NCBI RefSeq assembly: GCF_050947335.1
Contig: NC_134988.1
Location: forward strand, 4,092,001-4,156,000
From: Megachile rotundata
Taxonomy: Eukaryota; Arthropoda; Insecta; Hymenoptera; Megachilidae
DNA: 64,000 bases
Direction: 5' to 3'
The notes beneath the pieces are model-generated. The model had not been told where the DNA came from. It saw nothing but the letters and a program-made list of their open reading frames with translations, and ran no database searches. This document shows, one piece after another, positions 1-8,874 of this stretch. Positions within the stretch are counted from its first letter, which is position 1. Every line of letters starts with the position of its first letter. Made by a program: the position numbers and the translations under genes.

Positions 1-385
1 AGTGCATTTTTAATATCTTATCACGGACATGATTCTGTACAATTTTGTTCATATACAAATTTCGCGGAAAGGTTTAGTTTTCGAGATATTAGCGAAAAAT
101 TGTTATTAACTTTTGAAATCAACTTCGAACGATTTTAATGTCCTTCGAATATGTTGTTAGGGGCGTGGTTCTGGACAATTTTTTCCTTTTGCATAATTGA
201 CGGAAAGCTTTTGTTTTCGAGATATTAGCGAAAATTGTTGTTAACTTTTGAAACCAACTTCGAACCATTTTAATGTCCTTCTAATACGTTATTAGTGGCA
301 TGATTCTGAACGAGTTTTTCCTTATGCATAATTGACGGAAAACTCTAGTTTTCGTGATATTAGCGAAAAACTATTGTTATTAATA
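1..385 (+). repeat. Tandem units of about 133 bp inside family A
   Basis: Successive units share the order: acttcgaacgattttaatg-like start, a catgattctgaac-like middle, gcataattgacggaaa, then ttttcgagatattagcg. About three units are visible here (the first is cut by the window edge), three at about 33000-33395 and two at about 52560-52815. Confidence 0.7.
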
Positions 386-414
386 TTAGTGGAACGCCCC
401 GTGCTATGCACGGG
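386..414 (-). other. Helitron-like 3' terminus (hairpin plus CTAA)
   Basis: Read on the minus strand, a perfect 7-bp stem (cccgtgc, 3-nt loop, gcacggg) lies about 10 nt before CTAA followed by T. This matches the usual Helitron 3' end (short GC-rich hairpin, then CTRR, insertion next to T). The same structure with one stem change is at 33401-33429. No Rep/helicase coding sequence is present and the 5' TC end was not found, so this is a terminus-like motif only. Confidence 0.35.
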
Positions 415-760
415 AAAGACAAGAAAGGGCAATTACAATGCACTGTACCAAAACGCTAACTAAGCTTTACCGCTCTGACACGCGACCTATACAGCAAGAT
501 GAGTTCACGTTGACGTTGGTGTATTATTCCCATTGCTTGGTACAGTCTCCGTATCGTTCTAAAAATGCATCAATTTGATTTGTTAGAAAATTTGTTGCGC
601 AGGATCTGCTATTATTTTACGGATACTTTCACCCTTGCGCAGTCCTAAACCGTAAGAGATACACATGTGCAGTAAATTTTTACAAAGAAAGTTAACAAAG
701 AACAAATGGATGAAGCACCCTCAATCATAATGTAATTAGTTTGTACTTGTCCCTGAAAGA

Positions 761-1045
761 GTGTCCCTGATTTTTTTTTCTATGCACGTTCGCCGGTTTT
801 TTCCTAGGTGGGTGATCCAATCGGAACAAAGCCTTTCGCATCTCGTAGGTTCCGACTCCCCATTGGTACCATTACCAACAATTTTTTCATTTTTTAGTTG
901 CAAAGGATTATTGTTGCAAAAAAAATTGAAAAACGAATATCCATGTTGTCTTTTACTTAATTATGCTCATGGCATTTACGCAGACAAAAAAAAGCCCAGA
1001 AGAACTGTTTCACAGTATCCCATACAATTCTCCCCATTTCACTAA
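761..1045 (+). other. 94-codon open frame in family A, probably not a gene
   Basis: The frame is intact here and at 33772-34056 and partly preserved at about 52820-52940. The translated product is rich in F, S and L and resembles no protein family I know. The underlying DNA is repeat sequence also seen outside the frame (the gactccccattggtacc stretch occurs in non-coding context at about 32910 and 52480). Conservation between copies is therefore best explained by young repeat copies rather than by selection on a protein. Confidence 0.3.
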
Positions 1046-1055
1046 AAAGCGTGAA

Positions 1056-1254
1056 ATAAAATAATTTTCAGAAAAAAAATACACCGACTTCGAAATGCAC
1101 TAAAAAGTATAAAATAATTTCTATTTCCTAATGATGTAATTTCTATTTCATTCAATCATACAATTACGTAACAGATATGAATGAAACTATTTACTCGTTA
1201 GGTAGTATATTAAATACATTTCAACTTCTTCGGAGGCGGCGCAAAATTAAAAAT
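1056..1254 (+). repeat. Left inverted arm of family A copy 1
   Basis: Reverse complement of 2088-2273. Both arms of this copy share variants (tcag before the A run, and acaccgac) that differ from both arms of copies 2 and 3, suggesting homogenisation within the copy. Confidence 0.8.
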
Positions 1255-1555
1255 ACTTCAGTAAACGTTGCTGCCAATAACCAGTTGATTGTGGTATGGC
1301 GTATTGGAAATTAATAAATCCTGAGAAAGAATACGTACCATTATAGATATATCTGGTAATATACGTAAATGTAACGATTGCATCTTCATTTCGCAACGTT
1401 TCTGATATAAATGAAATTGAATTGACTTCGTTCGCATGTGGAAGCCATGGATCTAAGAACCTATAAACGGAGCCCACGACGCGGGAATTACCAAATTTGC
1501 GGCAGATGGGGTCTATCTTTATAGTATGTGCGGCGATCGAGTCTTTCCGTCGCAT
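1247..1555 (-). other. Family A core ORF, 102 codons, copy 1
   Basis: An open frame beginning MRRKDSIAA and containing RYIYNG and QSTGYWQQ. Homologous frames of 102 and 95 codons are at 34426-34734 and 53305-53592, the last ended early by a stop where the others have Gln. It matches no family I recognise and has no signal peptide, membrane segment or metal-binding motif. Comparing copy 1 with copy 2 by eye, most nucleotide changes alter the amino acid and only about three are silent, so there is no sign of purifying selection. I infer a passenger frame in a young repeat; a short element-encoded protein remains possible. Confidence 0.35.
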
Positions 1556-1570
1556 ACTCTACGAATCTAG

Positions 1571-1947
1571 CCCTTTGCGGACTACCGCGGCATATATGCG
1601 TTCTGCGTAAATTATCAAATTGGCCGAAAAACTCATATATGCGTTTCGCGAAAACAGTTGATTGAGCCGAGAAACGCATATATGTGTCCCACGTAAATGC
1701 GTGGCTATGGCCGAAAAACTTAACTATGCGTTCTGCGAAAACAACTGATAGAGCCGAGAAACGCGTACATGTGTGCATGCACGTAAATCTGTGCATGTAC
1801 ATATAATACGTCCAGAATTTGACTTGGAATGCTATGAACAAAAACCGCGTTTAAGCGGAAATATGCGCTGGCAATTTTTAATGACTATCGCGGCAGGAGC
1901 TCGGCCCCACGGTACGGTTCACTTCGAACCGTCCCGTTCGCAAAGGG
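1571..1947. mobile_element. 377-bp MITE with CTAG target duplication
   Basis: The termini are ccctttgcg and its inverted copy cgcaaaggg, flanked on both sides by CTAG (1567-1570, 1948-1951). Copies 2 and 3 of family A lack it, so it is a clean insertion. Inside are two to three degenerate repeats of about 100 bp carrying a tatgcgtt...gcgaaaac...gagccgagaaacgc pattern. CCC...GGG ends recall piggyBac-like elements, but those duplicate TTAA. It has no coding capacity. Confidence 0.8.
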
Positions 1948-2087
1948 CTAGATAGACCATAGTTACATTCTATACGCATTAACACCTACTTCGCGGCGTG
2001 CTGTCGAGTTATATGTATAGAAAAAAAAATAGCTATACAAGCTTTGCCTACGTTCGGCTGTCCAAAGGTTGACATGTTCAAGAAAAT

Positions 2088-2273
2088 CTTTTAATTTTGC
2101 GCCGCCTCCGAAAAGGTTGAAATGTATTTAATATACTACCTAAAGAGTAAATAGGTTTCATTCATATCTATTACGTAATTGTATGATTGAATGAAATAGA
2201 AATTACTTCATTAGGAAATAGAAATTATTTTATACTTTTTAGTGCATTTCGAAGTCGGTGTATTTTTTTTCTG
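2088..2273 (-). repeat. Right inverted arm of family A copy 1
   Basis: Reverse complement of 1056-1254. Unlike copies 2 and 3 it stops at about ttctga and lacks the cttaaaattattttat extension. Confidence 0.75.
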
Positions 2274-2392
2274 AAGGTCCGGAATCGTTCTCGAATTGAC
2301 AATCTTTTAGACCACGCGGTACGTATGCCCGTCGTATGTCAGGGATCCCAGGGTGTACAAGTATGACACAGTACTTACCCGAAGCTTCCTCC

Positions 2393-2760
2393 TTAACTTT
2401 TACAATTGATTTCTCGTCTCTGATCCTTAGGTAGTAGATCTTTCGCTGTGATCTTCTTCACAGGTATATCAATAGGTAATAACTGATACTTAACTTCGCG
2501 GATAACTGATCGCAAAATAGGGGCTAGACAGGGTAGGTATAGGGTGCGTAGGATCTTACATAATTGGTATCTACGACCTCCTCGTCTTTGTCTCCCCATG
2601 AGCTGACTAAAGATGCAAAGGCATCAAACACATCATATGCGCACCGTGCGGCTATGTCACGCACCACCAGATCCAGCGTAATTGAGTATACGCGTTTTAA
2701 ATAATCAAAAGCTCTTAAAGAGATTTCGGGTTTATAGGAAATGATTAAAGGCGAAAATAA
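2393..2760 (-). pseudogene. Unrecognised coding-like segment, frameshifted
   Basis: On the minus strand one frame is open from 2760 to the stop at 2524. It has balanced, protein-like composition (for example LDLVVRDIAARCAYDVFD and SSWGDKDEEVVD). A second frame from 2599 to 2393 continues in similar style (SVIREVKYQLLPIDIPVKK). A shift near 2530 would join them, and a further shift near 2430 leads into a gtaagtac sequence, a strong 5' splice-site match, near 2375-2385. The upstream end is preceded by a pyrimidine-rich stretch ending in AG at about 2718. It could be a decayed internal exon of a host gene or an old element ORF. I do not recognise the protein. Confidence 0.25.
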
Positions 2761-3306
2761 TTAAATATAAAATATATTCAATACTTAAGATAATGTCGGA
2801 ATATAACTGATACAAATGGACATAGAGTTATAATATAAATGAAACGCGTAGTTTATAATTGGTACGAAATGGGTGAAATTAGGATGGAAACTAGCAGAGT
2901 CCAGCACGAGGGGATCGAACCCTGTGACTAGTCGGACTGCTACTGCTCGCGAAGCTACTCGAATTGGGCTCTTTATATTGCTCGGTGGTGTCAGAAGAGA
3001 AGATAAAGGGAGATTAGTTATGATCTGTTATTGTCTAGAGATTGCGTGATGTAAATAGTGGTTCGCGGAATTAGATAGGGATGTACATAGCAGGAAGGTT
3101 AGTTTAAGATAAAGGGTGAACTTGAGGACCTAGGAGTAAAGGAATATGAAACTTATGCTATCTTATTTATAACGCACGCAGGACTCAGTCTTATAATTAA
3201 TTATGTCAGAAACGCAATATACATATATATGTACTTAATAATAATAATATTCCTTAGACAAATAGTCCTTAAGCAACTAGATCAAACGTCGTCGCACGAC
3301 GTCACA
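2761..3306. other. AT-rich stretch without a gene
   Basis: No supportable gene. On the minus strand about 2890-2915 contains gggttcgatcccc, a match to a tRNA T-arm / B box, but no acceptor stem or convincing A box accompanies it. Confidence 0.4.
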
Positions 3307-4585
3307 ATCCCAATTTTACAAATTTCCATAAGCTCAAAGTTTCAAAACCTCTGCTCTCCAAATTAAAAAATCTTCAAATTTTATAAGCTGTAAACTTTTA
3401 ATTATTATAAATATCCTAATTTTTAAATTTACAAATTCATAAGTTTCCAAATTTAAAAAGTTTGTATATTCACCAACATGCGTTACGTACAAAATTATTT
3501 GACAACGTCACATGAAAGTTTTCAAGTACCCATCGAAGGGACTTATAAAGTGTTGATCATTTCATCTCTCGTGAATTGTGCTTCATCGATCCATAAAATA
3601 CTTATCAAAAATTGTGCGTCGTTAGAAGTTTGTTCCGCCAGACAATGTCGAAATGCCATTTGCGGAACATGATCACGATTTGTAGGTACTTATACTTTAG
3701 AAATGTGGCAAGGATGCAGTTTATCTACATGTAATATGCGACTAACAGTGGATTTACTAACATTTTGTCGTGAACAATGGTTTCCTGCGCTCGTGCCAAA
3801 CGCATCCGTTGCGTCATACAAAATTCTTTTTCCCACGCTCGTAATTCGATAATGATGACCTCCAAGTTGACAAAGTGGTTCAAAAGAACTATGTTTTGCA
3901 ACGATTCATTCTGATCTCTGAATACCTCTGCCATCGGGATGTCGACGATTTGGATATCAATATTTATAACAATTAGCTGCGGCCGATGTTTTATCGTTGC
4001 ATATACCTTCCGCGAGAATTATACCCGTATACTCTCGGTTACTGTATCTAGTTGTATCGATAGTTCGACTGAAACTAATTGTTTCACTCGATGAGTGTAA
4101 AAGTAAAGCAAGAATAATGGAGAAATTGATTATACCGACTATGTTTACAATTATGATGTTAATTTTCGAGGATACTGGTCTATATTCAAATTTGTAAAAT
4201 TGAGACTCGGTCAAATATCTACACAAAGTAGAGTTTCTTGAAAACCGTCTGAAACAAGTAAATCTTATTCTACATTTTCGAACTACTTTTTCATGTTAGA
4301 ATCAGTCCTTATCCGGTTGCACTACCAATTAGATGACACCCTGTGTAAACTTTTTATCTGAAGAACTTTTAACTCGTTAGAACTTTGTTTTTCTATTTTA
4401 CGAATAATATATGCCATTAAATTACTTGACCTTTTTTTCCAGCACCTTGTGTATCGATATTACAAAATCTTGAAAGAACGAGGAAATATTGTACTTCTAT
4501 ATTTGAATCGTTTTACTAGCCGTATAAAGTCAGCGAGAAAGAATTTATTCCTACGTCTTGCAAGAAGAATCGTTTTGAAGCGTGT
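3307..4585 (-). repeat. Inverted segmental duplication, arm 1
   Basis: Reverse-complement homologue of 19185-20460. Homology runs through a transposase pseudogene and on into low-complexity AT sequence on one side, and through about 350 bp of non-coding sequence on the other. Both copies share an internal nonsense codon, so a dead locus was duplicated. Confidence 0.8.
3543..4226 (-). pseudogene. DUF4817/HTH-type transposase remnant, arm 1
   Basis: One minus-strand frame can be followed from 4226 to 3543 through several stops. It contains the N-terminal block YSNREYTGIILA...YPNRRHPD, which resembles the helix-turn-helix domain (DUF4817-like) of abundant insect mariner/IS630-type transposases. 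Next comes NVSKSTVSRIL, a second HTH-like block, and then LWIDEAQFT, which corresponds to the first catalytic-Asp region; the Asp is kept in this copy. The rest of the DDE domain is missing. The stop after ISKV is shared with the copy at 19506-20216. Family assignment is from memory of the motif order; no search was possible. Confidence 0.6.
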
Positions 4586-5420
4586 TACAATGGGCAGTCA
4601 ATAAATCAGGATTTATCGCAGCAGAGTGATTACTGACTTTACGAGTTTTGAATTTCACAGCACAATGAGGAAACAGAATTTATTCTGTAGATACTACTTG
4701 ATACGATCCTTGGTTTCGTTTTACGCGGCTTGTAACCATGATATACAGCACCCAACAACTCGTTCACGTTTAACCCTTTCGTGACCAGCCAGACATATAC
4801 GTCCCACTTAACTTTTTTGCCTTGCATCCAAGAGTATGATAAAAAATCCAATTTAGGATATTCTGTTATCTGGTAGAACATTCAAATATCGCGCATAACA
4901 AGTCAAAGTGTATATATTTGCTAATCACGTGACTAGTTTCAATATGGCGATTGCTATCAGAATTCCAGTGCCGGATACTATTCGATCTTTATTTGAGTAA
5001 GAATAACGAATAAATAATTAGTCACTAATCGTTTGTTTATTATTTACATTGTTCAACATTGTTTGTTTATTATTCACATTTGAAAATCCTGTGGAGTTTT
5101 GCTATGCATTATTTCTTCGAGCAATACCACCATTGCCGCGATTATGTTCCCTAACTTATTCAAACTGTTCGTTACCTAATGAAATTGACATACGGAATAC
5201 CTATGCACTTTAACAATAGCTGTTTTGTAATACAAATTTAATAAAATTAACAGTTATTTATAACGCAAGTATAATTGTTTCTCACTTATGCTTACAAATA
5301 ACGTTGACTGATAGTGTAATATCGTCTGACTATATTCGGTTTAATATCGTGCGGGGCGTCAGCGGGCGCTAGCGCGTAATGTTTATAATAAAAATCTGAG
5401 GAATTGTAGGAGACAATATC

Positions 5421-5423
<3 letters not shown>
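4586..5423. other. Unassigned AT-rich sequence with a piggyBac-like end
   Basis: At 4770 ttaaccctttcgtgacc matches the TTAA plus CCCTTT start common in piggyBac-like insect elements. No matching opposite end was found, so it is at most a solitary terminus. Otherwise no feature is visible; the open frame at 4639-4881 crosses this terminus and is not credible. Confidence 0.3.

Positions 5424-5479
<56 letters not shown>
5424..5479. repeat. (TA)28 microsatellite
   Basis: Uninterrupted TA dinucleotide run of 56 bases. Confidence 0.95.
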
Positions 5480-5481
<2 letters not shown>

Positions 5482-5951
5482 AATGGATTTGCAATAAAAT
5501 TCTCTACACTTTTTGTCATTATATAAATTTGAATAAATCGTAAAATAAGATTATGAAAAATTTTTTTGTTATAAACAAATTGTATTTTGCACAATTCGTT
5601 AACGTCCTGTTATTACACGCAAAAAACCATACAACTTTCCTATTAGAAGTTTTAATGTATCTCGTATGGTTTTCGAAATAGCCAAAAGGGGTCGAAACTT
5701 TAAGGGATCGTTTCACCCCTTAAACACGCGTCTCAGCTGATAAAAAAAATACGTGTCCCTTATTTTTGCCTACTTAACAAACGTACGAAGTTTCATGAAA
5801 ATCGGAGGGGGACACTTCCATGCTTTTCCTTGTTGGTCCATTGTTGGTAAGCAGACACATTCATTTAATAATTGCTGTAATTTTAATAGGAATTGTAAAT
5901 TTAACTCTCTTAGATACTCTTCAGGATTGTGATACATTAGTATCACATACG
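5480..5951. other. Unassigned AT-rich sequence
   Basis: No coding sequence or structured repeat seen beyond short AT tracts. Confidence 0.5.
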
Positions 5952-5953
5952 TA

Positions 5954-6452
5954 AGGTGAAGTGGGGTCAGTTCGTAAATGAGGCAAGTGCGTATTCAGAT
6001 TACTTTTATTACAATATGAGCGAAATTTCTCCATTTAGTATGTTTGTCTCCTTATTTTGTTTCACTACATCCCCTTTTATGTTTCAGTTAAGACTGTTGT
6101 TTGCAGTATAGAGTGCTTGCATAATGCAGTAAAAAGCATTTTATAGCAGACTTGTTAATAATTTTGCTTTTGCCCTATTGCACATGAAATAAAGTTTCAA
6201 AGTATTTAACTTCAAGTTATGCTCTTACCCCATTTTTGGGGAAAGTGCAGAGTAGTTGACATTTTAAAGAATTTCCTATCAAAATCAAAATGTACAAAGA
6301 AAATTAAGGTCCTAGTTAACATTAATTACATAGTAGTAATTGTGCAAAGCCTTCGATATCGACAGCGTTAAGTATTTACATAGCAAACTGAAAATACCTA
6401 CGTTTAAATACCAACTTTACAAAAACCAGTCTGCGCTTACCCCACTTCACCT
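5954..6452 (+). mobile_element. MITE family Y, copy 1 (499 bp, TA duplication)
   Basis: Terminal inverted repeats aggtgaagtggggtmag of about 17 bp, flanked by TA on both sides (5952-5953, 6453-6454). A second full copy in opposite orientation is at 57372-57872 and a disrupted one at 22073-22760. TA duplication and length fit a Tc1/mariner-type non-autonomous element. No coding frame. Confidence 0.85.
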
Positions 6453-6454
6453 TA

Positions 6455-7305
6455 TATTTTTTATTTCATGGAAACGCATAAATATTTTAATTTAGACATA
6501 AATGGACTTAGGCCATTTTCAAAATAAACGGCTCACTTATAATTTGGTACTATAATCTTCGGTCATAGAAAGTCCGAGAAGAGCTTAGAGGAGTGTATAA
6601 GATCGCTCAAAGGGCCGTCCCGATGTTCGACTCATTTGGGAATTAGAGTTTACTTAACCAACAGCTTTAGCCAAAGATATGCGAGGTAAGTCCTTATGTA
6701 CTCAGGTACTGTCACATATAGAGACTTCACTATATTTTGTAGCTTTATTTGATAACTTGCGGGGACACGAATTCCCCTGTTTTAATTAGTAGTCATTAAA
6801 GGCCTGCCAGAGGAAGCGCAAGCACACTAATCAGTAATCTAGAGTCAGTTACAACGTTGGCAGACACTAGTTTCAAGCATAAAACATCTCTTGGTTGTAT
6901 ATCGTAAAATTCACATGAGCAACATGATAGCGAAAAGTTATAGTTGAGTGGAAATTAAAATCTCAATTTTTCTAACTCAAATCTTCAATTCCTAATTCAC
7001 ACATTTTTGCAATGTGAAAATTAGATAAATAATATGTTTAATGTTAACAGTAACAATACTAATCTATTATCAAGGTACTTTTTATTAAAGAAGAAGCGAA
7101 AGCGTTGTAATTAATTTTGTCTGCCACATCATCCAAGACTGTCACCTCTTACACGACGCACAATTTTTCATTCGCCTCTGATTTCCACTTCTCTAGAGTT
7201 ATAGGATTCTAAATTCCTACATTCAACGATTTATGTTTTCTATATTTCTAGATTTCAGAATTACTGAAGTATTAAACTCTAAAATTCCTAAATTTCTAAA
7301 TTCTT
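6455..7305. other. Unassigned sequence
   Basis: No gene, RNA or recognisable repeat found. Confidence 0.5.
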
Positions 7306-7475
7306 AAATTCCTAAATAACAAAATTACGGAATTACGAAATTACGAAATTACGAAATTACGAAATTATAAAATTATAAAATTAAAAAATTGCAAAATTAT
7401 TAAACTACTAAACTATGAAATCGGTAAATTATTACACTACCAAATTTTTAAATTACTAAACAATTAAACTATTAA
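7306..7475. repeat. AT-rich array with 8-9 bp attacgaa-like units
   Basis: Runs of attacgaa, attataaa and ctactaaa-like units, degenerate and without purines or pyrimidines strictly alternating. One of several similar arrays in the window. Confidence 0.7.
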
Positions 7476-7689
7476 ACTATGAACCTTATTTCTATTAACA
7501 TAAGTAATTCTGTCACTTCTTAAATTATTCAATACATAGTCGAAAAATATGGTTATGTCATCAGCGTTGCTTTAACCAGTTGACGTATCAACTCATGATT
7601 TTTTGAAAACTCGCTTAAATAATTCAAGATATTTTATCCTTGTAAAAAACAGAACACGAAAATTCTAATGTAAGAAAAACTTCTTAATT

Positions 7690-8735
7690 TATTTCTTAAT
7701 TTCTTCATTTTGTGTTCTTGTAGAATTTCAGTTCATTTTTTTCGAAATATTAATTCCCAGATTGTTATAAAGAATTTTTCGAGAAAACATGTAAATTTCC
7801 TTACAGATTTATTTTCAATCAACTTTATTTCATTAAAACTGCATTACCTGAATTTAAAGAAGTGAATTTTTTGCGTCCACGGACCCTAAACTTTAAAAAG
7901 TGTGCATAAGTTTTTCGAATTACAAGATGGCGACATTCAAAATAGAGGCTCAAAGCTGAAAATTTTATGCTATTTATAATATTTACTGAAACTATATTTT
8001 TAAAACAATTTTAATTTGAATTAATTTTATTAAATACTCCCAGAATAATTGCTTAGTTTTATTTAGATTTAAGTGAAATTGTATTAATTTGGGCTATGTC
8101 CGTGCTGAATGTAAAATAACCATGGTTATTCGTTATGTTGTAAATTGTGTGCGATTGTATTGTCATTGCGAAAGTAGCGATAAGTTTATTTGTATCGGAG
8201 AGCGAAGAAAGAACGGGTGACATAACATTTGTAAATTTCTGAGGAGCGATGCCTAGCTGGCGATCTTGCGTGTACAGGGGCGCGTTGGCAAACCTGGGAT
8301 CGTTCAAGCCACGGATAGGGGAGGTGCTATATGTATGGCCCTGATGCTGGTATGACCCTGAAAGGGAGATGACGAACGTCTCCAGCAGAGAGGGACAGCA
8401 GACGGAGAACCAGTTGGTTGTTCTCCGGGGCCTTTAGGCTGGTCTAGGAGTAAAACCGTTATGGTAGATAAGGTTAGTATTCGGGAAAAATCGGAAAGGC
8501 CCGAGCGTGTTGCGAACATTGCTTGGGAGAGGCCCGAATATTCATTATTAACTTCTCGGTTATTGAAGTTAGACACTACCTTGCTCGCTCTTCCAAAGAC
8601 TAGAATTATCTCGAAAACTCGATTATATTTTCTAACGTTTTGTATTGTTAAACGATAAAACGGTAATACATTTGTGTTCTTTATATATTATTGTAAATTC
8701 AATCTGTGATAATTTGTATAATTTGTATTTAAATA
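7690..8735 (+). repeat. LTR-like repeat family E, copy 1
   Basis: Homologous in reverse complement to 49741-51025. It has a GC-richer centre (8180-8540) embedded in AT-rich ends. The stretch from ggcgatcttgcg to tcaagccacggatagggg closely resembles 60448-60515, part of another GC-rich block. Family E copy 1 is the empty-site version for the MITE at 50643-50946 (target at about 7765-7768). Length, composition and relatedness to a second block suggest LTRs of a retroelement, but terminal TG...CA and a target duplication were not identified. Small open frames here are shadows. Confidence 0.5.
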
Positions 8736-8874
8736 ATTTTTGTATATAAAATAATATGTTTTATTGTAAATTTAAATGTAAGTGTAATACGGATTTGATG
8801 TGTTTGGACACGTCGAAGAAACAAACGACGATCGCTTCGAAGAAAAATTCCGCTGAACACGCAAAAAACGTTAT

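Larger units (their letters stand above)
1..2273 (+). mobile_element. Composite repeat family A, copy 1 (5' end outside window)
   Basis: This block recurs almost intact at 32778-34927 and, shortened, at 52340-53792. In order it holds: tandem units of about 133 bp each containing a gcataattgacggaaa core (1-385); a Helitron-like hairpin (386-414); a stretch with a 94-codon open frame (761-1045); then a pair of inverted arms of about 190 bp (1056-1254 and 2088-2273) around a core. The core lies in the opposite orientation to that in the other two copies although the left flank has the same orientation. A 377-bp MITE (1571-1947) is inserted in the core. The superfamily is unknown; the cgaaaaaggaggaggtta start seen in copies 2 and 3 is a motif I recall from widespread insect repeats. 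The repeat identity rests on direct comparison of the three copies. Confidence 0.8.

Noticed and set aside
2885..2965. tRNA gene or tRNA-derived SINE on the minus strand
   Set aside because: A T-arm/B-box-like gggttcgatcccc is present, but the 3' acceptor side does not pair with any suitable 5' sequence and no convincing A box lies at the right distance.
5292..5594. 100-codon minus-strand frame with a Tyr-Ile repeat
   Set aside because: The repeat is the translated (TA)28 microsatellite.
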